Positions 35,814 to 49,068 of a stretch of 64,000 nt of DNA are shown one piece after another. The position numbers and the translations under genes are program-made. The DNA comes from Litoditis marina (Eukaryota; Nematoda; Chromadorea; Rhabditida; Rhabditidae): contig OZ038433.1 in the NCBI GenBank assembly GCA_964036275.1, positions 50,857,902-50,921,901 of the forward strand. The letters run 5' to 3'. Position 1 is the first letter of the stretch. The number at the start of each line of letters is the position of its first letter. The notes under the pieces were generated by a model that saw only the letters and a list, made by a program, of their open reading frames with translations, did no database searches and was not told where the DNA came from.

Positions 35814-38800
35814 CTATTTGCGAGACTCGGAGATGGAGTCTTTCTTCTCCTTGTCGTCTAGCTTGCACTCCTTGAGCAGGTCCTCCAACTTCATCGAGCC
35901 GCAACGAATGCAGTTCTTCACAATCACATACTCTCTATTTCCCTTTCGGAACTTGGCCGTCGACTTAGGAACCCACACCTTCTGTCCTTTGTGAATCTGA
36001 AAAATCAATGTAAAAGGTGACCACATCGGGGTAAAATCTATATCAGACCGGGGTTTTTCATAACCTAACCGGTTATCGGGTAACCCGTTTTTAGACTACT
36101 CGAATAGACAGCCAAGCGTAGTTACCGTTAGTTTTGACGGTAAATTTCGATATTAGGTAGTTTTCAGGTCACCGTCAAAGGGTGATCAAAAACCGATTTG
36201 GTTACCAAAGAACCGGTCAGATATATATAATGGGCCTATATAACAATTGCACTTTGATCTACTCCCACTCTCACACAGCAGATTGCCGACAGAACGCAGG
36301 TGAATTTCAATACGAACCCAACAGATCACACCTACATACATTTTAGCCTGCCCTACACTGAACGAACCTATACTGACATCAATTATGTTCGCTTTTCCCA
36401 AAAATTAATACGGTGTGTCTAACGAGATGTGGTTGTACTTCGATAACATTGCTTTTAAGTCGGAATTAGTAAACTATGAGTATAACATGTTTTTGAACAT
36501 CAACATCCTAGGATCCCATCCCATTAGCTTAAACTCTGGCAATTCAGAGAGTTTACAGGTTTACACTTGGTTTTCAACAGATCAACAAAATCAATCAATA
36601 AAGATATGCTGACCTGCTTATTGACCCTGCAGTACTGACAGACGACTAGAGGGTGTTTGTCCACGCGGAACTCGGGTTCCTGGTGGGTCTGCGACATCAT
36701 AAACTCGACCAGGAGTTCTGGATACACGTCCATTGCATCATCATACGACATCGTCTGACAAAAATACGAATTGAGAATATATTTTATCAATCATGTGATT
36801 CAAAGTATAGCGAAATGAGTAAACAACAAATTTATTTTCCGCCAAATCTGGGTAAAAGTGATATTTTGGGGATCTTCTTCGTAAACTAATGAAAGTTGAC
36901 GTAATTTACACGACAAACGGGTTCCTAAACCATATTTGGATATTGGATCTTACTGGTATTGGGGATCCTTCGTGATTGACATCATATTTGGATCTTACTG
37001 GTATTGGGGATATGGTTTATGGTCCAGTACATGAATATAGAGAAGCTGAAATTACCCCCAATGCTGCTCACGATGCAAGAGACTACGCTCAGAACTGGTA
37101 TTATGATATTCATGAATAATACGATATACGATCTCATACGACAATTCTCTGCTCTCACATGCCGCCGGGTCGGAATACGAGTGACGCAAAATAGTGCGCA
37201 AAAAGAAGAGACGCAGGATGTGATAAAGTGAGCGGGATGCCGGGATGTTCCCGCTTACGTACTCAGAGCGAATCAATTTTCGTGAACAACAAAGTCATCT
37301 CACATATGATTGCAAGGTAGTCATACACCAGTAAGATTTGACAGCTCGTTGAAAAGGAGTCCGTTTCACGAAAAAAAAATTGGACAGCGGGATAGTTTTG
37401 GCGAAAAACTATCCCGCTGTTCAATTTTTCTGGCCATTCGGACCAATTTAGTGGGGTATGAATATAGTGAATGTAAACATACGATGTGCTTCTCCTCTGA
37501 TCGTTTGTTCTTCTCCGTCGTCAGACGTCTTCTCTTTGTACCACGGGAAGAAGCAGATTCGGAGGGGAGAGGGAGAAGAACTTCGAGGATTACCGTCAAT
37601 TCGGAGACACCCGCCTGAAACAAGTGAAGCACTTTGTTGGATGATACAATTATGATACGAAGTCAAAGTGGATGATACAAAGTCACACTTTTTACTTTGT
37701 CAAAACTTTTGAACAATCCTAATTACCTAATTTTCACTAAACTTAACTTATAAATATAATCACCTCCGGCCGGATTTGTAGTTCGATTACCCAGACAATT
37801 TTGTGGACAACAGAGTCGCCTACGAATGCGTATACATATAAGACGCTCCAATCTAAATGGTTTCCATTTTAGATAATTTCTTGGAAAACCTCAAAATATT
37901 GTGCATCATCAGACTTGTCCGATATTTTTTCTGAAATGTCCAATTCTTCTAATTCTTGTGTCGCTCTCATTTGGAGCGCAGATAAAACTACCGAATATTT
38001 GTATGTTTCGAAATCCTCTGCCACAATTATTTTCCTTTCAGAACATTATAACACACGTTTTCGCAGTTGAAAACAGTGTGAAAAAATGTGCCCAAAAAAT
38101 TGTAGTGTGAAAAATTGGGCCCATAAAATTGAAGTGTGAAAAATTGTGCCCAAAAAATGGAAGTGTGAAAAATTGGGACACATTTGTTTCTCTAAAGAGA
38201 GGTACTTTGCACTTTGTATGTCTCTCGCGCGATAATGCTGTGATACTCTTTGACACAGCTCTCAATGATCCGTATCTTGTTATGGTTTCAAATCCTGCGG
38301 ATCTGTCTCGCCTGTTCTTTCTCTGCGTCTCTTTTTCTAATTGGGCGATGCCCTCAATGCGCGCTCGTTTCTCTGCGTCTCATTGCTCTAATCGCCAATA
38401 CTAGATACGGCGCAGTCAGGGGGGTATGGAAGGGAACATTAGTATCGCGCGAGTGGTTCAGTAATAACCTCTCTTGCTGGAACATGTACAATATTTGGAA
38501 AAGTGAAAAAATGTGCCCAAAAAATTGTAGTGTGAAAAATTGGGCCCAAAAAATTGAAGTGTGAAAAATTGTGCCCAAAAAATTGAAGTGTGAAAAATTG
38601 TGAGACAATTTTTTGAGAGATTTGTGAAAACTGCAATTTTTTGTGACACACTTTTTTTCAATTTCCTGAATCGGGACAAAGCGATTCGATCGTTTGGTTT
38701 TTAGTTTAAACTTCAAATAAATGGGGACTACCCGATGTCCAATCAGAAATAATTTTAAAAAAGTGATAACTCTTCGATGGTTAAAAGTCTCAAAATTTCA

Positions 38801-41800
38801 TGAAATCACTAGGATTTCCTGATTTCCTAAACCATTTAGATTGGAGCGTCTTATATACAAACTACGAGAAAAAAAACTATTTTCCGTTGAACGTAGGGTA
38901 ACGTGTACTGATTTGCAGAGTTATAGACTTTTACATAGCTCAATGAAAAACTAGGTTCATTTTTGGAGAATAGCCGCATGTCGCACCTCATTGATGTATG
39001 CTAACTACAAATACACTCCAGTGAAAAGTAAAGTCGTCCGAACAGCCAAAAATAACAAGACGGAGTACTATTTCGCCAATATCGGGAAATATTGCATATT
39101 TTGATGAGAAATAATGAAGTTTCTCGTATTTAACTTGAAAATGGGTTATTCTCTATATAATAGTCACACCATACTCGGTGGTTGAGCATAATGTACAGAA
39201 AACAAGGCTACAAGTTTGTGGTAAATGCAGGAAAATGTGTATGATTTTGCCAAATCACGTAGTTTCACATGTTTCAACGGGAAAAGTAGTTCCTTTCATA
39301 GAAAAACCGCATTGCTGTATCACATATACGATTTTCTGAAAATTTTCTGACTAGAACCCATTACCCAAAGTAGATTAAGCTGTCCGTTACACGGCGAATT
39401 CACTGGAGAACCGGGTCCTTCCCGAACCAAACCGCGAACCGGTCACTGGAGAACCGAACCAACTGAACCGAATCGACTTTTGAACCGACTGGTTCTCCAG
39501 TGAATGCTTCGAACCGAACCGACATTGATCATGAGTTGACCAAGCAAGTCGTAGACAAGGTAAATGACTCTATCCCGGTTCGGTTCGAAGCATTCACTGG
39601 AGAACCGGTCGGTTCAAAAGTCGGTTCGGTTCGGTTCTCCAGTGACTGGTTCGCGATTCGGTTCGGGAAGGACCTGGTTCTCCAGTGAATTGGCCCCGTT
39701 ACACTACAATTAACTAGTAATTAGTAATGACCACTCAGCTTCTACGCGTGAAATAACTACTCTGGGACTTTAAAATCCACCCGGTTACAGAGTTCAGATG
39801 TTTTCGCATGAAAATGGCCCGATTTTTGGGAAATAACCAGTTGGGGAACCAATTTTCCGTAACAACTCTACGGGTTTTAACAAATGGGGCTACAGTACAA
39901 AATTCCTAGAGAACGGGAACAATGTACTCGCACACCAGTGAAGTGTGACTGTTCAAAAAAGAACCCCGTTTCCGTTTTTCATCATGTATTCGTGGACTTT
40001 TCTGATTTTCCATCAAAACTTGACCAGTTCTCCGAATTTTCACTAGAGGAAGTATGTTTGCTGTTTTTCGATTTCCGGTGCACTCTACTAGACGATGATT
40101 GCTAGAAAATGGGAACAATGTATATACTGTTAGTTAATTGCACAGTCACGTGAAGTCGTGAAGCATGTCCAACACATCACAACTCAGAAACGGGCAATGA
40201 CAAAGTGCACGATGCCTCATTGGAATGCTAACGTTACGTGACTATTCAATTGACTTCTAGTATAATGTATTTCAAACTAACGGCATTTGGCTGAGGTTTG
40301 ACATCTACTATCTTCACTCGTTTTTTGTAGTCGTCGACGGCTTGTTTAGCTACATCATCGGGATCCAAGTGGTTGACCGGCCAAGTGACCTGAAATTATC
40401 GATACAGGTTTAAAGAAGAACGATGGACGATTATGTGCAATTGTGGACCAATCCCAACGCTTCGGTCTACTCACCTACTTGGGCATGCGTACTCACCGAA
40501 CATACTTCAGTAAAGTTGTCCGAATAGTCAGAAAAGTTCGAAAAACGGACTACTTTTTCGCCGAAAATAAGAAAATCGGTCTACTTTCGATGGAAAAGTC
40601 TTAATTTTTACGTGTTTACATCTGAAAACGGCCTACTTTCTGTAGCTTGGTCGGACCTTACTGGGGTATGGTGCAAAGTCATGAAGTGTCTCGAATTTGA
40701 ATCGGAACTTTTTTTGCAGAATAGTCGCACCTTACTGTCTACTGCCTAATAGTCAGTTGTCAGTCTAATAGCCAGTGTTACAGTAGGTGTCACCAAAATA
40801 TCCCAGGCACCGGGCAGCCAAAAAAGCCTCAGTACCCTTCTCAGACTTCTCACCCAGCTTTCTGTTTTTGTGAAGTTATTTGAGCATTGAGCTTCACGAG
40901 AATTTTTGAATACTGCCCAAGGATTTTGGATAGGAGTTCAAGCAGGACGATCAATCAGTAAATTAAACAAGTCAATGAATAATGAAAGAAAATAGTTAGG
41001 AATCGTAGAAGACGAGTTGAAGACTAGGATCATACTACACTAAGGTGCGCTTATTTTACAAGAAGTAACCCGTTTTCCTGTTAAAAAACGTGAAACACCA
41101 TACGTTTTCATCAAGAATCGGCTAATTTCCACAGTACAATTAGTAAAGTAATCCGTTTTTTGAATTTTCGTGGCTATTCGGACATCATTACTTGTGTATG
41201 AACATATAATTACAAGGCACTGTGACTGTACCAAACCTTTTGAGGCCGGTACGCGGTACCCCACTCTCCTCATTACCGAAAGTTCCCATATTTCGATGCA
41301 TTTTTATCAAAAAATCGAAAACTAAATTGAGAATGCACTGGAACCCATTTTTTCACGAAATGTCACCCGTAACCCCTCCGTCAAAGTTAGTGCATGTTAA
41401 GTATGTGTATAAATAGCATCACATGCTTTGACCTACCTCCAAACGTAAATCACCCCCTTATTCTGATATTGGCTGATGCTCACTTTTTGGGGTAAATGTT
41501 GAAGATTCTAGACAAAATTACTATTATTTTGTGTTTTCGGGATAGGGGCTGCTCCAGGGGTGACCAAAATATTGACCGACCCCACCGCCGGTACGACCCC
41601 TCCCCTTTAAAAAATAGAAATTCGCCGAAAATTACGAAATTATTCTTCAAAATTGCGAGAATTTCACGAAAGTCGGCAAAAATCACCATTACTTCAGAAA
41701 TTTTTCGGCTTGTTGTGGCCTTTACGACCCCTCTCCCCTTAAAATTGTTGCACGCGTGCAACTTGTGGTCACCACTGGGCTGCTCTGCTGCTCATGCTTC

Positions 41801-43008
41801 ACGTATGCCTACCTCCACTTTGTCGGGGACCCCCCGCACGCTAGTCCAAACGGTGGAAAGGGAGGGGTTGATCTCGCACCAGTGCTGGCCACTATGCACA
41901 GCGGGATAGTTATCCGGTTCTCGGAACGACTTTCTCCTGCAAATAACAATGAAATCTATAGCTAAAATTAAGACATATACAAGTGGTACGTTTTGACTCT
42001 ACCTTTACCTCAAACACATAACATGCCAATTCTTCATCTTACCGGTTACCTTTTTTGGGTTATCTGAGTAAGTACCCTGGAAGTACAACTGATTTCGGTT
42101 ACCATTAAATCTAACAGTGGAGAAAAAAACGGAAGTTTGTATCAGATTTAGATCGACGGGTAACCAGTTTTTTTCTTTTCAGCTGACCAACCACCAACCA
42201 CGGTGAGACCGCTCCCCAATTATTTGGAGTTTTGCCCGCAGTTGAAAAACGGCTTACCCCGCCAATTGAAATGCGGCCGGTCATCAGCCTAGACAGGGCG
42301 CGTACCCGCGCGGAAAAAATGTACTGTAGCTTTTTGGCACGATGCTTGGTTGAAATTTGCATTTAATTTATCAGAAAGTGCGCTCCATTATTAAAACCGC
42401 TCGTGCATTATACGCGGTGCGGTTTTGTCTTTCCTCTGTTTTTTCACTTGGACCGTTTTTGTCGAGCGGTCTCACCGTGCAACGGGTTACTCATGTTATG
42501 CAACCTAAACCTAAACAAAGGTTACAAAAGAAACCGGTGAGATGAAGTATTCATAGATGAAGATGAGAAATGATATTGAGGATATTCATATTCATATAAA
42601 TTTTGATTAACACTATTCAAAAAAATTAATAGTAGTCAGTACTTAAATTTGAATCCCAAGGTGTCCGGTGAAATGCAGATTTTCTATTGATAAAAACCAA
42701 TTAATAACAATAAATACCCCTTACACTTTTAATTTTACTCCATTTTTACATTACTACTACTTCTAGTGCTCACGGTGTTACAACTTTGTGAACTTGACGC
42801 GCCGAAATCAATTCAAAAACGCAACCTACCAGCTTGAAAGGGAGCGTTAACCATTCGCATGAGGCATCGTACGTGGGTGTCAGTGAAAGAATAAGGCATC
42901 AGTGAAACAACGCGACTAGTTTTAGTACCAAAATGACAATGCTCTTGTTTAAACGAAATTAACTCACTCTACCAGTTCTTCAACCAAATGATCGGAACCG
43001 TCCTGCAT
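35814..43008 (-). CDS. Zinc-ribbon-like basic protein, 199 aa, function unknown
   Basis: Exons in coding order: 43008-42973 (MQDGSDHLVEEL), 40389-40282, 37614-37483, 36754-36614, 35996-35814 (TAG). Every intron is phase 0 with GT/AG borders. Features: an acidic N-terminus; a basic stretch in exon 3 (RGTKRRRL..EKNKR, a possible nuclear signal); a conserved-looking MSYDDAMDVYPELLVEFM block; then CQYC and CIRC, 33 residues apart, with GQKVWVPK between them; and a Lys/Glu-rich tail. The two CxxC pairs suggest one zinc site. The spacing and the C..C-G-R-C..CG layout recall the Rpr2/Rpp21/Snm1 RNase P family, but this is only a loose resemblance. Exon 3 could be skipped without a frameshift (155 aa). 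Introns 1 and 2 exceed 2.5 kb. Confidence 0.75.
37140..37262. repeat. GCGTCTC foldback MITE, copy 2
   Basis: CACATGCCGCCGGGTCGGAA, GACGCAAAATAGTGCG and AAGAGACGCAGGATGTGATA with GCCGGGATGTTCCCGC at the right. In intron 3 of the zinc-ribbon gene. Confidence 0.6.
37375..37429. repeat. 25-bp near-perfect hairpin
   Basis: 37375-37399 pairs with 37405-37429 with a single G-T wobble, leaving a 5-base loop. Arms contain ACAGCGGGATAGTTTT and AAAACTATCCCGCTGT. In intron 3 of the zinc-ribbon gene, so present in its pre-mRNA. The half-motif CAGCGGGATAGTT recurs at 41899. Confidence 0.8.
37837..38855. mobile_element. 1019-bp element with perfect 27-bp TIRs and 29-bp tandem repeats
   Basis: TATAAGACGCTCCAATCTAA at 37837 is mirrored exactly by TTAGATTGGAGCGTCTTATA ending at 38855; the match runs 27 bases. 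Two blocks (about 38072-38178 and 38502-38606) hold direct repeats of about 29 bases with the core GTGTGAAAAATTGTGCCCAA. The repeats create phase-open frames rich in FFTLQFFGHNF on the minus strand; these are artefacts of the period. No transposase. In intron 2 of the zinc-ribbon gene. Confidence 0.85.
39393..39695. mobile_element. 303-bp palindromic element with 9-bp target duplication
   Basis: The left arm GGCGAATTCACTGGAGAACC and right arm GGTTCTCCAGTGAATTGGCC are inverted copies over about 120-140 bp, rich in GAACCG/CGGTTC. CCGTTACAC stands at 39384-39392 and again at 39696-39704, a perfect 9-bp direct repeat. Long TIRs plus a 9-bp duplication fit a Mutator-like (MULE) foldback. In intron 2 of the zinc-ribbon gene. 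Confidence 0.85.
40123..40264. repeat. TA-flanked MITE family A, copy 8
   Basis: TATACTGTTAGTTAATTGCA to GACTTCTAGTATA, core GTGCACGATGCCTCATTGGA. It ends 18 bases from exon 2 of the zinc-ribbon gene, inside intron 2. Confidence 0.8.
40407..40460. repeat. MITE family B fragment
   Basis: TTTAAAGAAGAACGATGGAC with GACGATTATGTG and TGGACCAATCCCAACG: one end of family B, disrupted. In intron 1 of the zinc-ribbon gene, 18 bases upstream of exon 2. Confidence 0.5.
40490..42970. other. Intron 1 of the zinc-ribbon gene, repeat-rich
   Basis: 40490-40740 resembles 38990-39180: a CTACTTTTTCGCC / GGACTACTTT theme with 'AGTAAAGTTGTCCGAA'. 41500-41770 contains paired TACGACCCCTCCCCTTTAAA and TTTACGACCCCTCTCCCCTT blocks and gives a 137-aa open frame that looks spurious. 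GGTTACC-rich motifs at 42040-42130 recur at 36050-36200 and 57540-57690. Confidence 0.4.
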
Positions 43009-43049
43009 CTTCTGTTTCTAGTGCAGCGTGACCGTGAATTAGCCCAAGG

Positions 43050-43062
43050 CTGAAAAAGAAAC
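43050..43062 (-). promoter_or_regulatory. Putative spliced-leader acceptor of the zinc-ribbon gene
   Basis: On the minus strand GTTTCTTTTTCAG lies 41 bases upstream of the ATG, with no coding exon further upstream. Consistent with a trans-splice acceptor. Confidence 0.45.
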
Positions 43063-44299
43063 ATATAGATTGAACAAACATATTTTACTGTTATCTACAC
43101 TACAACCAAACACAATGAGCTTGTAGGACAAAAGTTTAGATCCTTTTTCGTTCCTGGAAGTAACTGATAGTTGACAGTTCATCGGCAAATGGAACGTCGG
43201 AGGTTGAAACGAATGTGACACATAATTAATGCAGGAGGACAGTAGACAAATAAACTTATAAAAACTCAAATATACACATAAAATAAACTTTTTAAATTTT
43301 AAAACGCTGTGTTGTGATATTTCTTTTAACCAACGATCACTTAAAAACGACGAGTTCCCATCATATACACATAACGTTAAAAATTACCCGATTCATAAAA
43401 CACACGCAGAACGTCGCTAGTAAACCCATGACAAGAAACTAAAGAACCATCTTCTCAACGATTATCTATAACACCTTTCCAAACTACTTAACCATAAACC
43501 GCAATACGTAGCATAGAAGAACACAGGAAATGACACTTTTCTCCTCTCTTGACCCCACCGGCCGTAATTTCCCGCCAAAACCGTTACCGTATCTGATATT
43601 CGCGCTTCGCGAAAAATACAATTCTATTTTTATAAATAGTTTCAATTACGTTTCGATCAATGTTGTGCCGTCATAATTCGGTTTGAACTATGTGAATATC
43701 AACGCATCCCGTTTTTCGAGTATGTAGATTGAACTTGTTCAAGGTCATTTGAGCTGGTGAGAGATCAAATAACAAGTAGGGTGTGTAGAATATCAAAATC
43801 AGGTTTCATAATTTCTATTCTAGATGTTCACCTCTTTTCTGGGCACGATTGATCGTGTGCAAAAACGCGTTCAGGTTTGACAAGTTCTTCAAGATATATA
43901 AATTCATTCGATTAGAATCAATCGGGTTACGGTATTCCATACATACACTCATCGCACCTGATCCAGCTAAGGCGAAGGTGTTGTGGCTGAAAAATCGCGA
44001 TAAGTAGGACTTCCGGCTCCAAAACGCCTACGCAAATATCAAGTGTTTTCTTGGCATCTGATGGGAATAGGGTTTCTTCAGTTTGGGAAGGGTTGTGGGC
44101 AACAGGGGTCGCGGATTCCAAAAGCCGGTATACCGGTACCGGTACCAGGATGACGTGAGTGTACGATTCTGTATCGTTGCGAAAATTAATCACTTACACA
44201 AGAAATGCGTTGATGGATGTTTTGCAACAGAAAATATGGACTTTTGAACATAGTTGTGAAACTTATATAATCCTTAGGGACAACCGACAACCTAGTTTT

Positions 44300-44580
44300 G
44301 TTGGGCTGAGGTCTATTCATTCGCGAGAGTTTGGTTTAGTCTCATTAGTCTGACTGAATGGGAACTACACATCCTTTTTTTGTAGTCTATAAGACTTTCT
44401 CAGAAATACTTTTTTTGCAGGTATGACACACGAACCCTTTGAGCCTTTTCATCCTTATCAGAAATACATTAGCTTCACTATTGAATGTACTCACAAAAGT
44501 ATGTTCCAAAGAGCGCCAGCACTTGGGCGCAACTCGATCCAACGTTTCACAACAAGTATAAGTAAGAGAAAGTTGGTTAT
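44300..44580. repeat. Dispersed repeat, uninterrupted copy
   Basis: Matches 30925-31330 block by block (GCTGAGGTCTATTCATTCG, ACTGAATGGGAACTACACAT, GAACCCTTTGAGCC, CGATCCAACGTTTCACA) but lacks the inserted family-B MITE. Confidence 0.75.
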
Positions 44581-46129
44581 TGTCGTTATGTGACCGTTAT
44601 ACCATAATACGAAAACCCAATATTGAAGGAAGGTGTTTAAAACATATTACATATTTTTCAGGTGCAGTTATCGGTCGGTAAATGTTCTCAACAAAGAAGC
44701 ATAAACAATGAGATCAAGATTATTGCACACATTGTACGCACCCATATAGTTTAATGTAATGTTATTGTTAAAACAAACGTGGCGAGTATTGTTTCTCAAT
44801 CTGTAGGAGATTAGTTATATATGCATTAACTCCCTATTTATGAGTTGTTCATAAATGAGAGCGCGTATTTATGAAGAGCTTCCCACCTGCGTCCCCACAA
44901 AGCTACGCTATTTTTTGTGACAAAAGAGTGATCAAAGCCAGAAAAAGCGGGATGGAACGAGATTTCGTGTTACTCTTACATATGCTTTTGACTACGGTCA
45001 CTGATTTTTCATTTGCAAAGTATTTAAATACGAGCGAAATAATTATTTGATTCCAATATAATACCGAGTCATATTCATGCTCTCTTAAGTAGGGGTGATT
45101 TACTGCGACGTTGCTCTGTGAGCGCATTTCACTGTTTCAACCGATCTGTATAATCCCAGGGTCTTTGATAATAACGTTGTTTGAATAGGTTATAATCTGG
45201 TATGATAAATAAACAAAACAACACATGATTGCCTACTTTGTGGGTTACTAATGTGAAAATAGTTTGGGGAGAAATTAAGTATTTTGGGCTCCTTTCGGTC
45301 TTGATGAAACATGCTACGAACTCAAAATTTCGTTTAACCAATTTCATCTTTTCACGATATCAAACCTCGAAAGATGAACTCGATTTTGTTGGAGTTTTGT
45401 AGAGACACGGGAACTATATCTGAAACAACTGTATTAAACTATGCTCTGATTTTATTTAAAATATTGAGCGTAACAAAGTGCATATAAGTATTCAGAGTAT
45501 GTTCACATGTGTGTGCTATGCTTCATTTGCATTGCTGTCTTCGACTACAAACATAGATGCAGTATATTTATCTATTGACTATATTCTTTCTCATTTTTGT
45601 TTTAACCCTAGCAAACGAGTGTGAAACCTATTCCGAAATGAACGAAACCGAAAGAAATATTGCTAACGAAGAGTGTTCAGCAGTTTGTGCGGTGGGTTAT
45701 TTGGATCAAGAAACATGAATCGTAAAATACAGAAAGCATACTGTAACTTTTGCTCAGTCGTTTCAACCTGTGGGAAATTATTTAAACTCAACAACATTCC
45801 ATGTGAACTACTAAAAACGTACTTACTGTTACTTTTTTTTAGTGGTTTTGACTTTGATGCAGTGTTCTTTGGATCAAATTTTGAATTACCGTTCAAAGCT
45901 GTCTTTTTGTTAACTTAGCATTCTGTTCATTTTGAGCTTTCAGCCAGATGAAGGTGCCTGCAGTGGAGATGGCTATTGCGTGTGTGGTTTGAATCAATTT
46001 ATTGAATAAACTTTTCTCTGCATTTCAATGTTTCGCACACGTTTTATACCTCGCTATTACATGAGCCATCTCAGAACGTGCTTGGTTGTGTTACAGCATT
46101 TTACTGTACGTACAGTAAAATACAGCATG

Positions 46130-46260
46130 ATGGGAATACAAATCGATTTTTTGGCGTTTCGACTAAAAAATACACTTTTTTCCGAACCGTTCGGTTCTTG
46201 AACTGTTTCGACTAAACGCGATTTCGTAAAATACAGGGCATGTTCGGAGATCACTCGATT
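46130..46260. repeat. 130-bp dispersed repeat (partner at 10535-10670)
   Basis: CATGATGGGAATACAAATCG, TTCGACTAAAAAATACAC and ACAGGGCATGTTCGGAGATC are the reverse complement, in order, of 10540-10670. The minus-strand 90-aa frame here starts with a hydrophobic run but runs through the repeat, so I do not call it a gene. Confidence 0.7.
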
Positions 46261-47389
46261 GAGACTAAGCCCATTGAATGAGTAAAAGACGAGCAAACCA
46301 TTAAACAGTAAAGTACTCAAAACTTTCATTTTATTCGGTTTTGTGTTTCATCTTATTCATAATTAGTGAAGTTATCGATGTGAAAACATCCTGGTTATTT
46401 CACGTGCGGAAAGCAACGCCAGAGGCTAACAGAATTTGAAACTGAACTTTAAAATGGGCAGTGAGTTATTAACTCTCGTACAAAAGAGATACCAGTTAAT
46501 ATTCAAAAATAACACGTTCTGATACTTGTATAGTTTGATCGTGGTTACTTTTGAGCACAACTATACTGAGATAGGAATCGAATCAGACATCAGGCAGCTG
46601 GACTGTTTACCTAAAGGCATGTACGTGCTAGTTATGTGTTGTGAATAAGGTTTTCTCGATTATAGTTTGGATCTTGCTTAATGTCGTTGAACTTCATTTT
46701 CTCAGTGTTCACTTGTACCATTCATGTATTTATGAATAAATAAATCAAAAAACAACTTCAATTAGTTTACGAACATTGCTCAAATGAACAAATTCATCAT
46801 TATTGCCCGCTCCGAAGAGGGGCTTCCAAAAATAATGGTCCTTAGGGAACCTGGCACCCCCGGGAAGCACCAGGCCCCAGGTTAACCCCATCTCAGAAGG
46901 AACCAAATGAGGGAGTTCTTTATCACCTTCACCTGTCACTTCGCTTCGCTTCGCTTTGATAGGTTGCGCATGGCAACCTCCTCACGTTCTCGCGTGCGCC
47001 GTATCTAGTACGGGTAACACAAATGCCGCAACCAGCTGGGAATTTGGCAAACCGCTGTGAAATGCAATTACTCACGCGCCGCAGGTTAGTGTTATTTAGT
47101 TACGTCTTTTATTCGAGTTATTTTATCAGTTAAAGGTGGTTTAGTGGAAACAAGGAAACTACAAAGTATTCGTTTTATACCCCAAATAAAAACAAGTTAA
47201 ATAACATGAATTTTACAATGGCTACACCTTATCAGATTAATCGCTTTTTAAGTGAAATTTGGGCTATTTAGGCAATTATTCACTGGTAGCATACAATGTA
47301 CATTTCCAGCGGAGAAACGGCAAATAATTCGGAATGTTTGAACTTTCTTATGTTTTAGAGATCCAGTGAATGAATTCAATCTCTATGAG

Positions 47390-49068
<1,679 letters not shown>

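Larger units (their letters stand above)
43063..47389. other. Gene-free interval, left part
   Basis: No supportable gene. Contains dispersed repeats at 44300-44580 and 46130-46260. At 44126-44152 there is a GGTACCGGTACCGGTATACC palindrome. At 46690-46740 a CATTCATGTATTTATGAATA stretch resembles a LINE 3' end, next to a GC-rich block at 46795-46935 with a 64-codon minus-strand frame of unknown nature. 46935-46960 holds a (CTTCG)n run. Confidence 0.45.

Noticed and set aside
38040..38720. 29-bp repeats that could suggest a CRISPR-like array
   Set aside because: The units are head-to-tail without unique spacers, lie inside a TIR-bounded element, and the DNA is clearly from a nematode.
41496..41909. 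137-codon plus-strand frame
   Set aside because: It overlaps repeated CGACCCCTCCCCTTTAAA blocks in an intron, is not framed by good splice sites and resembles no family.
43927..44193. 88-codon minus-strand frame
   Set aside because: It crosses a GGTACC/GGTATACC palindromic stretch, with no acceptor or donor in phase and no neighbouring exon.
46057..46329. 90-codon minus-strand frame with a hydrophobic start (MKVLSTLLFNGLLVF)
   Set aside because: It could mimic a secreted peptide, but most of it lies in a repeat that also occurs inverted at 10535-10670.
46745..46939. 64-codon minus-strand frame in a GC-rich block
   Set aside because: Composition differs from the flanks and a LINE-like 3' tail is adjacent. 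I could not assign it to any protein family, so it is not called as a gene.
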